From the NCBI GenBank assembly GCA_011037195.1, contig JAAEAF010006585.1:1-64000 (forward strand): 64,000 nucleotides of DNA. The letters are read 5' to 3'. Shown piece after piece: positions 1-12,369 of the stretch. The DNA comes from Triatoma infestans. Taxonomy: Eukaryota; Arthropoda; Insecta; Hemiptera; Reduviidae. The translations under genes were made by a program, and so were the position numbers. The notes below the pieces were generated by a model. The model saw only the letters and a program-made list of their open reading frames with translations. It had not been told where the DNA came from and made no database searches. Each line of letters starts with the position of its first letter. The first letter of the stretch is position 1.

Positions 1-520
1 AATAAAGAAATTCTTATTTTGAAAAAAAAAAAATTCCTACAATCTTTAATATTCGAATATCCAAAATAAAAATAAAAACTTGCGTTTCTAAATTTCAGAA
101 TGTTGAAAAAATAAAAAAATAATGGAAAAGAATTTCATTATTCTGTTCTTTTACAACTTTTTCCACCATTTTCTTTCATTTTTAACTTACTCTAAAAATA
201 TTTTTAAAAGTGATCTGAAAAGTACAAGAGTGAAGGAATTTAATAAAATAAACCGTACCCTAAAAACTCCAAAAAATAATTAAAAGTAAACCAAGCATTT
301 CATGCTTATTGAGGAGGGTTTAGATGTCGGTATAGCTGCACTTAACAGGTACAATATTGAACATTCATTTTTTTTTTTTAAATATTGAATTTAGGTAATA
401 AAAATATCCAGCTAATTTAATTTTATAAAATAAAAAGTATATCTAAACCTAAACAAACATCTTCATTAATGAAATAAAAAAAAAACCTTTATCATAGCAA
501 AACAAAAATACAAACTTACA
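1..520. other. AT-rich flank, no gene seen
   Basis: Low-complexity A/T-rich DNA with homopolymer runs. I see no open frame, splice-flanked exon or repeat signature that I can support. Confidence 0.5.
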
Positions 521-521
521 T

Positions 522-2672
522 AAACTTTTGGAAAAAAGTATGTGCACATTGTAGTTAGATTTTAAAAAATTATTTTATTCCTTGTTAATTTTTTATTACG
601 GTGCATCAACTGCTGTGCTTATTAGACTAAGATTAGTATTTTGTAGAAAGCCTATTAGCATTGATTACTTCTTGTAAAAGTCTGGGCGTTGTTGAGTGGA
701 CAAAGTTTTTAATAAAATCTGGATTGATTTTTTTTTTCCCATTCTGCGACTATAAGATTTTTTAGGTGGTGTCTTCCGATGATTTGATTTTTCTTACATT
801 TTGTTCCATAGTGTACCATAAATTATCAATTATGTTCAAGTCTGGCGATTGAGGAGGGGTGCGCAGCTGTTTGGGAACGTTAAATATTAACCAATCTTTA
901 GTTTTACTAGCAATGTATTTGGGATCATTGTCTTGTTGAAAAAAGGAACTGATGCTGGATTCCAAAGTTTGCCGCACTTGCCCTAGATAGATAGATAGAT
1001 TCTACCGGGGGAATGGCTACTCAGCCTACGCCACCGCGACACCCCAAGGATCTATTGTGGCACCCCCCTAGTTGGAGACCCTCCCCCTATCCTGTCCTTA
1101 ACCGAACTGTGGAATTGGGGGGGGGCTCCCAGGTGGTCAATCAGAGCACCCGCCATCAGAGCACCCTCTCGAGTCCTGCTTGCCTTAGAAGACTTAATAG
1201 GTCCGAGAGAGGGCCCTGGCTGAGGCTTGTTTTCACCAGCTTCTCTTTACCAAAGAGGCGGTACCTTAGCCAGACCAGCCCCTCGCACTGACATACCACA
1301 TGCAGTGCCGTCTCCTCTTCTTCCTGACAAAACCTGCACAGGCTATCCGTTGCCAGGCCCATGCGATGCATGTGCTTATTTAATCTACAGTGGCCAATGA
1401 GAATGCCAACTGCTATCCTTATGGCCACCCGGCCTAGTTGGAGTAATTCTGCAGTTAGCTTGGGCGAGTAGCTATGGATAAACTTTTTCGCCTGTCTCTG
1501 GCCTGGAGTTTTGACCCACCATTCCCTTGATCGGTCCTGCATCCATAGCTTAATGGATGCACTCCTGAGGCATCTTGAGACACCACAGAACGGCTCCGGC
1601 CCGATAAGCGCTCCCATTGAACCCTCCCGGGCCAGGCGGTCCGCCCGCACTTGCCCTAAGGTTACGGTACAAAATGTTCCCGTCACCTTCTGCATTTAAA
1701 TTACCCTCGATGAGTACAAGATTTCCTGCCCCGTTATAGGCAACACATCCTCACACCAATACTTGTCCGCCACGATGCTTTACTATAACGGTAACATTAT
1801 GCTTCTTCAGTTCCTCATTGCATCTTCGCTAGATTGTCCTTCGACCATCAGATCCAAACAAATTGAACTTACTTTCAATTCGGAGAACACCACATTTTCC
1901 CAAAAACTGACGGGCTTATTTAAGTATTCCCTGGAAAAAGCAAGTCGCTTTTAGCGGTTCGTTATACTGATGAAAGGTTTTCTTCCTTGGCGCTCTACCG
2001 TGGAGACCGTCAGAATGAAGAGCATTCCTTATTGTCCTTTCGCTTACACGGACTCCAGAAATTGAATGGACCATATCAGCTAGAGCCTGTGCGCTTACTT
2101 TTGGATTTTTAAGAGCTTCATGTTTTATTTTTCACCGTATTCTGTGATTTAACTTCTTCGGACGATCTTTGCGTTTACTGTTTACTGTTGTGCCATGTAC
2201 CTCATATATCTTAATAATGGTATCTTACAGTATAGAAATTCAACTGTAAGAAATCAGCAATTTCCCGATATAATTTTGGTTGATTCCTTAGTAAAATAAC
2301 TTTTTCGCCAGTCATGGCACTTAATTCCCTTTTTTCCAGCATTATCAATTATAAATTACGTTAAATACATTTTTAAACATTCTAAAACAATTAGGTCTAC
2401 TGATAGGAAAGGAAATAATTAATAATAACGACCTAGTAAACAACCTTTGAAATTTTGGAAATAAATGTGCAAAAACTTTTTTCCAACAGTTTATCTAAAT
2501 TTTTAGTTGTGTTTTACTAAAATAATGTTTTTTTTATTTTATTTATTCCAATATTTTGATCAGTTTTAAATATACTTTTTATTTTGTGAAGTTAACTGAA
2601 TGTTTTTTTATTGTCTAAATTCATTATTTAAAGAAAACAAGTGGGTGTGCAAATACTTTTTGTCGCCACTGT
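522..2672 (-). mobile_element. Degenerate Tc1-like DNA transposon, split by a LINE
   Basis: On the minus strand the DNA encodes pieces of a Tc1-type DDE transposase. Minus-strand 977-762 carries the C-terminal part, with QQDNDPK and the diagnostic PPQSPDLN..DNLW stretch (family consensus PPQSPDLNPIENLW). Around 1700-1960 the minus strand carries the middle part (FNLFG-like and KHxGG-like blocks) broken by stops. The right end, 2637-2672, is a Tc1-like terminus (tttttgtcgccactgta). A weaker matching end lies near 522-557. The transposase frame is interrupted at 986-1644 by a nested LINE. Several frames and stops show that it is dead. The family assignment is firm; the exact left end is uncertain. 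Confidence 0.8.
986..1644 (-). mobile_element. 5'-truncated RNase-H-bearing LINE copy, nested in Tc1
   Basis: Minus-strand coding sequence contains the end of an RNase H domain (RADRLAREGS, then IGPEPFCG) and a C-terminal zinc-binding-like segment (CRFCQEEEETALHVVCQC). This layout occurs in I/LOA-type non-LTR retrotransposons. The 3' end is a short (TATC)n tail, seen on + as tagatagatagat at 985-1000. A 14-bp direct repeat, ccgcacttgcccta, flanks it exactly (972-985 and 1645-1658), so the insertion edges are well fixed. The longer open frame reaching 1695 is an artefact of reading into the Tc1 host. Only the last ~200 codons of the element remain, as expected for 5' truncation during target-primed reverse transcription. 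Confidence 0.85.
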
Positions 2673-5019
2673 AACTTGTCTAAACCAATAACTAATCATT
2701 GTTTAAAGCAAGATGAAATTATGGACTCTCTGAAATTAATCAGTCTAAATTGCATGGAACAAATTATGTGTCTTTTTGTATCGCACAGTTCTTTTCATAA
2801 CTGATTCAGCATTTTCTATTTTTAACTTAATCAAAATCCCATCAAGTAACGCATCCTTCAGCCAACAGTATTGAAAGTATTAATTCACAGAGTTATAAGT
2901 GGATTTTCATATTTTAACAAGCTCATCTTACTCTCCTCAGAAAGATTTAAATAGAATTTAGTTTCCGCAAATTTTTCAAGATTTGGTGCACGGAAGTAAC
3001 AATTGAAGCCTAACTGTCAAATCATGCATTGATAATTTATTAAAAGGCATGTTTCGCAAATGGAAACTCTACGAATCGTTAGATTCCCACCTCAAAATAC
3101 CATTTTAATAAAATAAAAGGTTCCATCAATTAATTGTGTTTCAAACATTGAATATGTTGCAACAATTCCAAATTTAAAGAAAATCTAGGAAATATTTCTT
3201 TGTCCTTAAATATTTTTGATACAGAAAAAGATCCTATTTAAATTTTTGTAAGCCCATGATTCTGTTTTTAAAATAAAGTTGCAAATTAATAAGAACATCA
3301 TTGATGTTAATAATCAATAAGAACAATAAGAATTTTTGATGTTGATAATCATACAGATGAATGATGCAGTTGAATGTTTTCTATGAAGCAATAATGATGA
3401 AAGCAGTTTTATAAAGAAATAACCTGTAACATGAAGAAACTATATATGAAGCGGAGCCCTTTTTTTAATTAATAAAGTAATTGTACAAGGTCATACACAA
3501 CAGGAGATTGACATTTCAAGAATTCTTTACAAAGAAAGTAATAAAAATTGAAGACAATTGTTTTTTTCTCAGTTAAATAACATTTCAAATTCAATATGAA
3601 GATAAAAGGAGTTAATAATTATTTTATTGTTGAAATGTAATCATAAGAAAAAAGGTTGAAGCTATTTTTATAAAACAGTAGCTTAATACAATTTCATTCT
3701 GTTTTAAAAATAAATGAAAGATAAGTGCATTTATAAAGTGATATAATTAATAATTCAGTTTTGTTAAAACATAAAAGGAAATAAACATCGGTTTATCTTT
3801 ATGAACACAAACAGATGATTTTACTTCCTATTAACTTTACACAAATGAAATTTACTTTAGCCAAATAACACAATTTTTTATTGAGTTATATTTGAGAACT
3901 AGAAAATTTTACTTAAATCTGTTTGTCACCATAAAACATGCAAAACATTTGTCTTACGTATTTATTTATTACTACAAAAAATATTACTTAATTTTATAAT
4001 GATTATTTTACTGCCTGTATATAAATTGTGTTATATAAGACTAATAGATTGCCATTATTTGAGGAAAATTTTGGTATTAAACCATTGTTTAATTTTCAAC
4101 TGTATTTAAAATGTAAATACTATCATAAGGCTTTTGCTCCTGAAAATAGAAATAAAATTTGTTGTAATTATTAATGCCTGTTTGTTCAAATTCATATTGA
4201 ATTTGAAACATCTTGAGAAAAACTTGAAAAAAATGATTTTGTTTTCAATTTGCTCAAAGGTTTTGCTCAAATTATCAACTTTCCATTGGACGATCGTGAA
4301 CAATAATTTTGAGAGTTAAAAATGGGCTGAGGTTTCTTTAATACTTTCTTTATTTTTTAAATTCATTCTGATTAAATTCCTTCAATTCTTTTTTTTTTTC
4401 TCTACAATATTTAATGACTACATCATGAGTTATAGACTAATTTCACTTTAATTTGTTATCTTAAGGCTCTTATTAGAGAGAGAGGCATTCCCTCTAGTCT
4501 CATGAAAAACTGATTATTTATGGTTGTTCTAGAATCTATCAGTGGCAGCCAGTGAAACTATTAGTAGGAGGTGCTGCATATAAAAATAATAAATATACAT
4601 TTTTTCCAAAAACAGTAACTGATTTATTAATAAGTAAACTTACAGAATTACGAAAAAAATCTGCTTTATTAAAACTATAGTTTGAAAATATATGTAATCA
4701 ATATCTTCAATTTTTACATTGATTAAATTCTTCAATCACATCTTTCATCAAATTTTATTTGTAGCGTAACTGCTCTTTGGGCAATGCACAAATCATTTAT
4801 TTCATGCAGTGAGAAGTGAAAACGAATATCGGCTAGTCTAGCCTAAATGACTGAACGTGATAAATTCAGACAGCATTAGATTTTTTTCTATAGACTATCC
4901 AATAATAATTAATAATTCTATTTTTGACTGATTAATGTCGAAACATAAGCTATAACTTTTAACAAGTTTGATTACATTTATATAATGTTATACCTATGAA
5001 TTATTATTATTTTTTAAAT
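2673..5019. other. AT-rich intergenic DNA, no gene seen
   Basis: No supported exon on either strand. The overlapping open frames near 4106-4319 are A/T-rich and lack features. At 4543-4595 the string cagtggcagccagtg, followed by a GTGCTGCA block, resembles the start of the PIF/Harbinger-like region at 41.58 kb. It may be a decayed transposon end. Confidence 0.4.
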
Positions 5020-5024
5020 TTATG

Positions 5025-5262
5025 GCGTGTCAACATTCATTCGGGTCATTGGCCCCGGAGCCTTCTCAGTGCTCTGCCGGCCTCCGGACAGTGTTCTCTC
5101 GCTACAGACAACACTGTCCATCACACCGGCCAATGAACTGTAGATACTCCTAGGAGGAGAAAATCTAAGGGCAGCATTGCTGGATTCAAACCCAGGTCCT
5201 CCACGTGAGAATCCAGCGTACCACAACTGAGGAAATCCTATCCCCTTTGTCCATGCATTAAT
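5025..5262 (-). repeat. tRNA-derived SINE (copy 1)
   Basis: Read on minus from about 5262, the element begins with a tRNA-like head. It has an A-box-like TCAGTTGTGGTACGC, an anticodon-arm-like gattctcac and a good B box (GGTTTGAATCC). The body follows and ends in an A/T-rich tail with ATAAAT and (AAT)n. The segment just after the B box (agcaatgctgcccttag) is shared with a second copy at 13.4-13.7 kb. An 88-codon open frame across it is incidental. Which tRNA it derives from is not certain; the CTC in the anticodon position hints at Glu. Confidence 0.7.
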
Positions 5263-6552
5263 ATGGATATGGAGTGGAACATTCATAAAATCTTCATCGA
5301 CTTGTCGACTTGATTATGTAGAAAATTTGTTGCTAGTTATATTTGATGTAGATTTTATGTAATACAATTACCCTGTAAACACAATTGTGAAGAAGAAATA
5401 TATATAAATAAAGCAGCATGTCATTGAAATGCTCTCACAAAATGAAGCTTCCTTGGAAAAACTCTCTGATGAGTTAAAGTTTTTGTTTCATTCTCACTAT
5501 CAGTAGGAAAGGAGACTGACTATTAAAACCAAAGATAGCCATCGAAATTAAAAATGATTTTAAAATAGAAACTTATGATCTTTTGTTAGGTTATGTAAAT
5601 AGTAAAGAAATTTATAAAATGCTGAAATTTAATTACTAAGTATTGACTAAGTAGAAAATGAATCGAAATAAACTTATTCAAAAATCGTTTTATTTAATTA
5701 TATATATATATATTATTATTAATATTTTTTTCTAATAAAAAAGACTATAAGTGAAAATGAGCCGCTGGTAGAACAAATCAGACAAGTTCTTTCATTTGGA
5801 ATAAGACGAAAGTTTGTTTCTCATGAATAACATTTTAATAATGAAAGTAAATTAGAGGGTCAAATTAAAGTCATGGTAACATCAAACATAGAGAGCAAAT
5901 GGTTAATTGCTTCTATTAGTCCTTTTAATAGATCTGACTAATTTTGTTTATTAAACAAACACAAATTAATAAATAAACTATTATATTTCATTATTTACTA
6001 ACTTTAAAAAACCATTGAATTTTTTAATTCAACTTTTTGAATTTGATGTTCAATTTTTTATTAAGTTCCAAAATTTTAGTTTTATGTAACAGAAATGAAA
6101 AGCAATAAATTAAAAAGTTTAAATACAATACTCATGAGTTCATTAAATTTTAAGTAAACAGATATTAGAAAGAAGGAGTTGACAATTTTCATAAATAATT
6201 TCTTCTAAGAAAGTGACCTGTTATAGCATATCCACTTTTATTCTATTACTTCATATTTATAAGATAAAAGCAAAGAAGTTATTAAAGATAATAATTTGTT
6301 ACTGATAGTAATAATCTTGATAATTGTTTAATAATATTGCACTTGTCTTGCTAACTTTAAATAAAAAGTAAAATTAAAAGCTTTAGGAAGCGAGAGAGCC
6401 TAAGCAAAAAGATCAATGCAGTAAATTTTAAAGCATACATTTCAAGTAGATTATAAAGCATATACTTGAAAGACGCTCTAAATATAATGAAACTTCACGA
6501 TAAAGTGTACACTATTTCAATCACATAAAAACACACCTAACAGAATTTTATT
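5263..6552. other. AT-rich intergenic DNA
   Basis: No exon or mobile element can be supported. A short (TA)n tract lies at about 5698-5713. The stretch just before 6553 could be the 5' untranslated leader of the putative first exon described next. Confidence 0.4.
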
Positions 6553-6663
6553 ATGGACAAATTTTGCAAAATTAATTCAGAGTTGGTGTCAAATCTTGAA
6601 GAGTTTTCTTGGGCTCCTCGACATAAAAGAAAAAAATCCAACGAAACTAATACCAACAATTTG
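6553..6663 (+). CDS. Putative alternative first exon of the sugar transporter
   Basis: A 37-codon open segment starts MDKFCKINSELV and ends in a basic, Asn-rich stretch (RHKRKKSNETNTNNL). It is followed directly by a strong splice donor, GTGAGTAT. It starts at ATG in a good context (ATGG) and leaves the reading frame in phase 0. The next compatible phase-0 acceptor seen is the transporter exon at 12684. That junction would give a second soluble cytoplasmic N-terminus before the first membrane helix, an arrangement known in Tret1-type genes. No upstream promoter motif is evident. Alternatives are the first exon of an unrelated gene whose other exons I missed, or a chance open segment. Confidence 0.4.
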
Positions 6664-6860
6664 GTGAGTATAGAAAATAACTGTTTTTAAAAAAAATGAA
6701 GCTCGCATTAACAATTGATTGGTGAAAATCGCAAAATCCACAATTGTAATATTTCAAGAAATTTAAAGAGTTCAACATTTTGGTTAACCAATAAAATCGT
6801 AACAAGTTTTATTACAGCATAATTTTAATTTTGTTTTAGACCTTCCAGTTTTTATGTATA

Positions 6861-7748
6861 CAGGTGTCCCAAGGTATATGGATAACGACTTTTTATCGGA
6901 AACTAAGATAGCTAGAAAAAAACTAAAAAATAGTGCCCACGTAGTTTTTTGTTAGAAAACCAAATTTAATTTGCAAATTTGTTTTGGTGCTTCTAGAAGC
7001 GAGATACAGGCACCAACTTCATTTTTTCAAAATGGGGAGGTGTGGTTTTTATTTAAGAAATAGATTCCTCTATTTTTTTGTAAGAAAAATTTACTTGAAC
7101 GGTTTTTTTCTGTGAGTGATATTTTAGAAGTTATGAATGAAAATATGATTCTTATAAGAAATTTCAAAATGATATAACGGTTTTATGATTGAATAAGAAG
7201 AAAAGTACTATTTTATTATAAATTTTACTCCTCATTAATTACAGATCTTGCACGAACTGGCCCCCACCATTAGAGATGCATCCTAATGCTTTTTCCTGCC
7301 AATTGTTCCTTACGACCAAAGAAATACATCCCTAATGGTGGGGGCCAGTTCGAGCAAGATCAGTAATTAATGAGGAGTAAAATTTATAATAAAATAGTAC
7401 TTTTCATCTTATTCCCCGTTATAATATCATTTTGAAATTTTTATAGGAATCATGTTTTCATTCATAACTTGTAGAATATCGCTCAAAGAAAAAAACCGTA
7501 GAAGTAAATTTTTCTTACAAAAAATAGAGGAATCTATTTCTTAAATAAAAACCACACCTCTCCACATCAACCACTTCTTTAAATAAAAAATGAAGTTGAT
7601 GCCTGTATCTCGCTTCTCGAAGCACCAAAACAACAAATTAAATTTGGATTTCTAACAAAAAACTACGGGGACACGTATTTTTTAGTTTTTTTCTAGCTAT
7701 CTTAGTTTCCGATAAAAAGTAGTTATCCATATACTTTGGGACACCCTA
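6861..7748. mobile_element. Foldback/MITE with ~420-bp inverted arms
   Basis: A near-complete inverted repeat. The left arm, 6861-7279, starts caggtgtcccaaggtatatgg. The right arm, 7327-7748, ends ccatatactttgggacaccct. The loop is ~47 bp (7280-7326). The arms match nearly end to end, including the inner ggcccccaccatta and its complement. The flanks carry TATA on both sides, consistent with a TA or TATA target duplication of mariner/Tc-type elements. No transposase is encoded. Transcription across it would give a long hairpin RNA. Confidence 0.85.
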
Positions 7749-10700
7749 TATATATATATATATTTTTCAACCATGCATTTATTATTATTGTGTAATTGTC
7801 TATGTTCTGTTGTAATATAATAATTATTATCCCCTTTAACAATTTTTTTTTGTACTCAGAATATTTAGGATGGTATTTTTGTTGCACAATTGTTTTGTGG
7901 TTATCCATTTAAAGTAGTATGTGTTCATTGTCATTTTCTTCTATATTTTTGTTGCATATAAGACTAATTTAACAAATTTAATTCCATATAAAGTTGTTCA
8001 GTAAAATTAAAATGAAGCAAATAGAAAGAAGAGTTATACATACTTAATTTCCCATCTGCGTTCTCTCTAAAAAAAAGTTTTATTTAAAAAGGTTTTAAAC
8101 GGCCTGAAAAAGTGTTTTAGAGACAAAGTTACTCTTTGTTGCTCTTTATTTCGGATGGTGCCCTCCATCTCAGTTCATCAGAAAAGAAGTATGTACATAC
8201 AAAGAAGTATATATGTACAAAGAAGTATGTACGCCCACAGGTACCGAAAATTTAGCAGAAACAAAGAATATTTTTTTTAATAGACTTTCTCTGCTCATTT
8301 CCATAATATAGATCTTATAATTTATAGGCCTGACGAATTGGAAACCATGATTTTTTTTTTTTAAATTTACAATAATGATGTGCTACTTGTTAAAACAACA
8401 TATTTTTATTAATATATTTAATAGTTATGAATAATTATTAAAACTTATGTTTTTAATAAATTTCATAACAAAATGTACTATTCTTACAAGAATATACTCG
8501 ACTGCAGCAACGAATTTTCTGCTGAAAATGAAATATATAAAAGCATATGTAGTGAATAGTGATAAAAAAAAAAAAAAATTACAAATAAATTATAGCTTAC
8601 AGATGAACTACCTTTAATATCATAAACTTTATATTTTATTTATTCATTTTCAATTGAACAAATATATTTTGGAATTAATGTCATATAAAACAAGATAATG
8701 AAATAATACAGAAGATAAGGCACTTTCAAATCTCAAATTTCTTTAATTATATATTGAAACATTTTACAGCTTTTTGTATTTACCAAGTAATTACACATAA
8801 ATACATGAACTTACGAATTCTAATTTAACTAGACTATTTTTTTTGTTTTATGAACCTATAACTTTTATCTGAACCTTTTTTCCGCAAAATAAAAATAAGA
8901 GCACTTCTGGGGGAGCTTCAGGTCATGCTTCATTCAAAACTGAGTTTTATTCTACAGGTTCTCCTACCTTTATAATATTGAACTCACTAAATATTTAGTA
9001 AAAATTCCTCATTCATAACAATCTGAATTACAATAAGGGAAAGTCACGTGAATGGTTCACAGGAGGTTTTTTATTTTCAATTTATTTTGTATAACCAAAG
9101 CTATACAATAATTGATCTGGCGAAAATATATTGTGATTGACATAAAGTGCACAATAATTAATTCTAATTATAATGTTTATAATTATCATAATTAGTGACA
9201 CAATAATTATTATATACCGAATTTCCAGTTACTGTTTGCCCTGACTGAGACTTGATTAAAAGAAATTAATAATAATGAACACACAGAATCTTATGAAGAT
9301 ATACACCTACCTGCATTATGACCGTAATTTTAATTCTTTAACATTCATATAACATTTCAAATTTATATATTCTCCTAATGAGATCTATAATTTATTCTCT
9401 AATCATTTATTCCATATTTATTCAAAAAAAATCGCAATATCAAATTGATATTCCTTTTAGGTTACACCTGGGTTCTGACAGATAAAAGATTTCAGTTATA
9501 ATCCATCAATACGAAATGTGACTTACGAATAATTTTTTTACAATATGTCTTGAATTTTTTCTTTATACTTCTCATATTAATTAGACACAGGCATATCCAT
9601 TTTTTTTTTCTAGGATAATTGATTTTTGAGGGTTGTTGGATAGATTCAACGATAAGATTTCTTTTAAGACCCACTTCAGCAAAATGTCTATAATACTTAG
9701 ATAATATCCGAGTTTATAAAAAATGCTTTGTTAGAATTCAGAAAGGAAGCGTAATTTAACCGAATTGTAAAGCTACCCGTGTTTTTGTTTTTCCCAAAAA
9801 GTCTACAATTATTTTCATTAACTAACTGCATATACATATAATCTATCATTTTTATTTGAACCATTTTTCAAGAAATGTTAATTTAATATCAGGGAATTAT
9901 GGTTTAATTCTACACAGCCTTTGTTGGGAATTGATTAAAACGGAGCTTCGTGTCTACAGTGCCATAATCATATGTAAGTCCCTATGCCTTGCCATGTTAA
10001 GGCAAGTTAACCTTAAAGAAAATTCCAAGTTTGTAAACAATTTACATGCAAAGATTATTTTTAGTTTGTATATATTATTTATAATATTTTTTTTGGAAGT
10101 TGTTGGTTATCAACCAAATTAGGATTAATTCTTATAAAAAAATTATATTTAGCGAAAAGATAAGATACAATAATCACCCACAGATTTATGTAAATGTTGC
10201 AAAAAAAAAAAAAACAAAAAACAAAAATTGACAATCATTAAATTGAATGCTTGTCTTAAAATCAGTAAAACAGAAAAACAAACAAAAATCCACCTAGTAA
10301 TGAGATAAATACATAAAATGGAGTCTTCTGGTAATATATTTCTGATAATTTATTTTCACATTATGGCAGTTGATAATTAAAATTCGTTTTGACAAGATGT
10401 CGAAACTTATTATTTTCTCGGAGTAAGAGAAAGTAAAAAGCAAATAATATTAAATATATTTATATCTTCAGGTGCCTTATGAGCATCTTTTGTTTTATTA
10501 TAAATAAATAATTATCAAAATATGTAGATAATTATTTAGAGAAGCCATATATATACTTAATATCAAAGTTCAGGTATATATTGTTTTTATCTTTATGATT
10601 AGGTGTATATATTGTGTCTTTTGTTAGAATAGTCTTTTCCTTTCTATTTCAAATAAGTATTTATACATTTCTTTACTATAATTTTGTATAATAATTTAGG

Positions 10701-12360
10701 GAAGAGTCCACTGTAATTTATTTGTTATTAGTTTTGTCAATTTTTTTTTTTTTTATGTTCCTCTTTTTGAAAGAAATTATTTTTATTTTCTTAAGAATTT
10801 ATTTCATAATTACTTTTATGTTCCTCTCTTTGATTTTTGTATGTATTATTCTTAACAACTTCTTTTATTTATTTATAGATATATTTTATTTTATAATTAT
10901 GAATATAATGTGTTACTTCTTATATTTTTCTTGTATTTTATATGCCAACTCCCTCTATAACAAACACTGATATATATATACAAAAGGAAAATTAGAGATA
11001 GTAAAAATAAAAAAAAACTATTAAAGAAGTTTAGAATAAATAAATCTGGCTAATTAATATTTGAAAAAATTATCTGAATAATAAATTATTGTATTTAATT
11101 TGCAACATTAACATTCTTAAAAATCAACTATAAATTAAAAGACAATCAAAAAAAAAAAGGTAGAAATTTATGTTATTTGAGAAGTGGGAATAAGAAGAAT
11201 GTTAAACTTGTTAGTAAACAAGTTTGTGTGTGTGTGAGACACTTGTGAAGCTTTAAGTTGATACAGTTGAATACACCTTTCTTGCAGAGAGAGGGAGAAA
11301 AACTACACACATTACAGAATATTGATACTTTATTACTTAGGTATTAAGTTAAGTTTTACATTTTTTCGTTGTGTGTGTATAGATGGTTCAGTGAAGTATT
11401 TTTTCATATTTGGTCAAACCAGTCTTATTTAGGTAAAATATTATTAATTACTTTTTTTTTTTTTTTTTATGAAGTGACCTGTCTTGAGTGTTGTTATATA
11501 ATATAGTTACATAACATGTTCACAAGCCGGGAGAGTCACAAATGTGATTTATACATCTATCTCAATGGATAACAGTTTACAAAGCCTAGATTTATATCTT
11601 ATCATTGATTTAAAAATAAAAAAGAATACCTTATTATAAATTACATAACTTAATTTTTCATTATATAAAATAATTTTCTCTCTGGTGATTGAGTTTTGCT
11701 GATAGATACTTTTCCGTAATCTTTCTATCATAATTGAACAAGACTTGGCGATTTTTAATTTAATAACAATAAAATTTTCTGCATATTATGTCGAACAAAG
11801 AAATTATTAGTACATAAGTAACGAAATGTATACATAATTCAAACACTTCAATCAAATGAAAGATTTATGGTAACTTAAAATACCTTTTATATTTTAATTA
11901 TGTCTCAAATTTTGTTCTACCTCTTTCGAGGGTCTTAAACCCCTGTTTTCTTAATTCTTTACAACTTTTCACTTTTGGAAATAATAACATTAAAAGAATC
12001 CACTCTCACGGCTTAAACTATTCTATTAGTCATTTTTATTTCCACATACTATTGTAGGTTTTTCAAGGAATATTGTCTGATTGAAATATTAAATATGATT
12101 ATGGGGGAGTCCCTTCAATGCAGTGTACAGTAATGCGTAAAGCGGGATCTGTTTATAAATATTTTTTTAAAAATATTTTACGCAACTTTAGTAATCTCTT
12201 TTACTGGAGGCTTCCCCACCGTATACCCATGGACCGCAAAAAAATCACTTAGCTGGTTAAATTCAAAAATAAGTGGATCACTGTTCCATTTTCGCGCGCT
12301 TGAAGGCCGACCATAAGTAAGTTTAGCCAGATATTGGTAATATATGATGAAATTTTTTAG
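7749..12360. other. AT-rich DNA upstream of the transporter, no gene seen
   Basis: This region is probably the intron or upstream region of the transporter locus. A (TA)n run follows the foldback at 7749-7763. Open frames at 9492-10122, 10722-10970 and 11549-11731 are A/T-rich (the 10.7-kb one is almost all F/I/L/Y) and lack splice signals or family motifs, so they are not called. A polypyrimidine run and AG end at 12360, a good acceptor just before the transporter start codon. Confidence 0.4.
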
Positions 12361-12369
12361 GAATGAAAT

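Noticed and set aside
1511..1699. Open frame on + within the nested LINE
   Set aside because: Antisense shadow of the RNase-H coding strand.
4106..4319. Two overlapping frames on opposite strands
   Set aside because: Neither has a motif; a typical AT-rich coincidence.
5020..5286. 88-codon open frame on minus
   Set aside because: It runs through the tRNA-derived SINE; a B box and repeat match explain the sequence.
10722..10970. 82-codon hydrophobic frame resembling a membrane protein
   Set aside because: Almost all F/I/L/Y from T-rich DNA; no splice or promoter context. Composition alone explains it.
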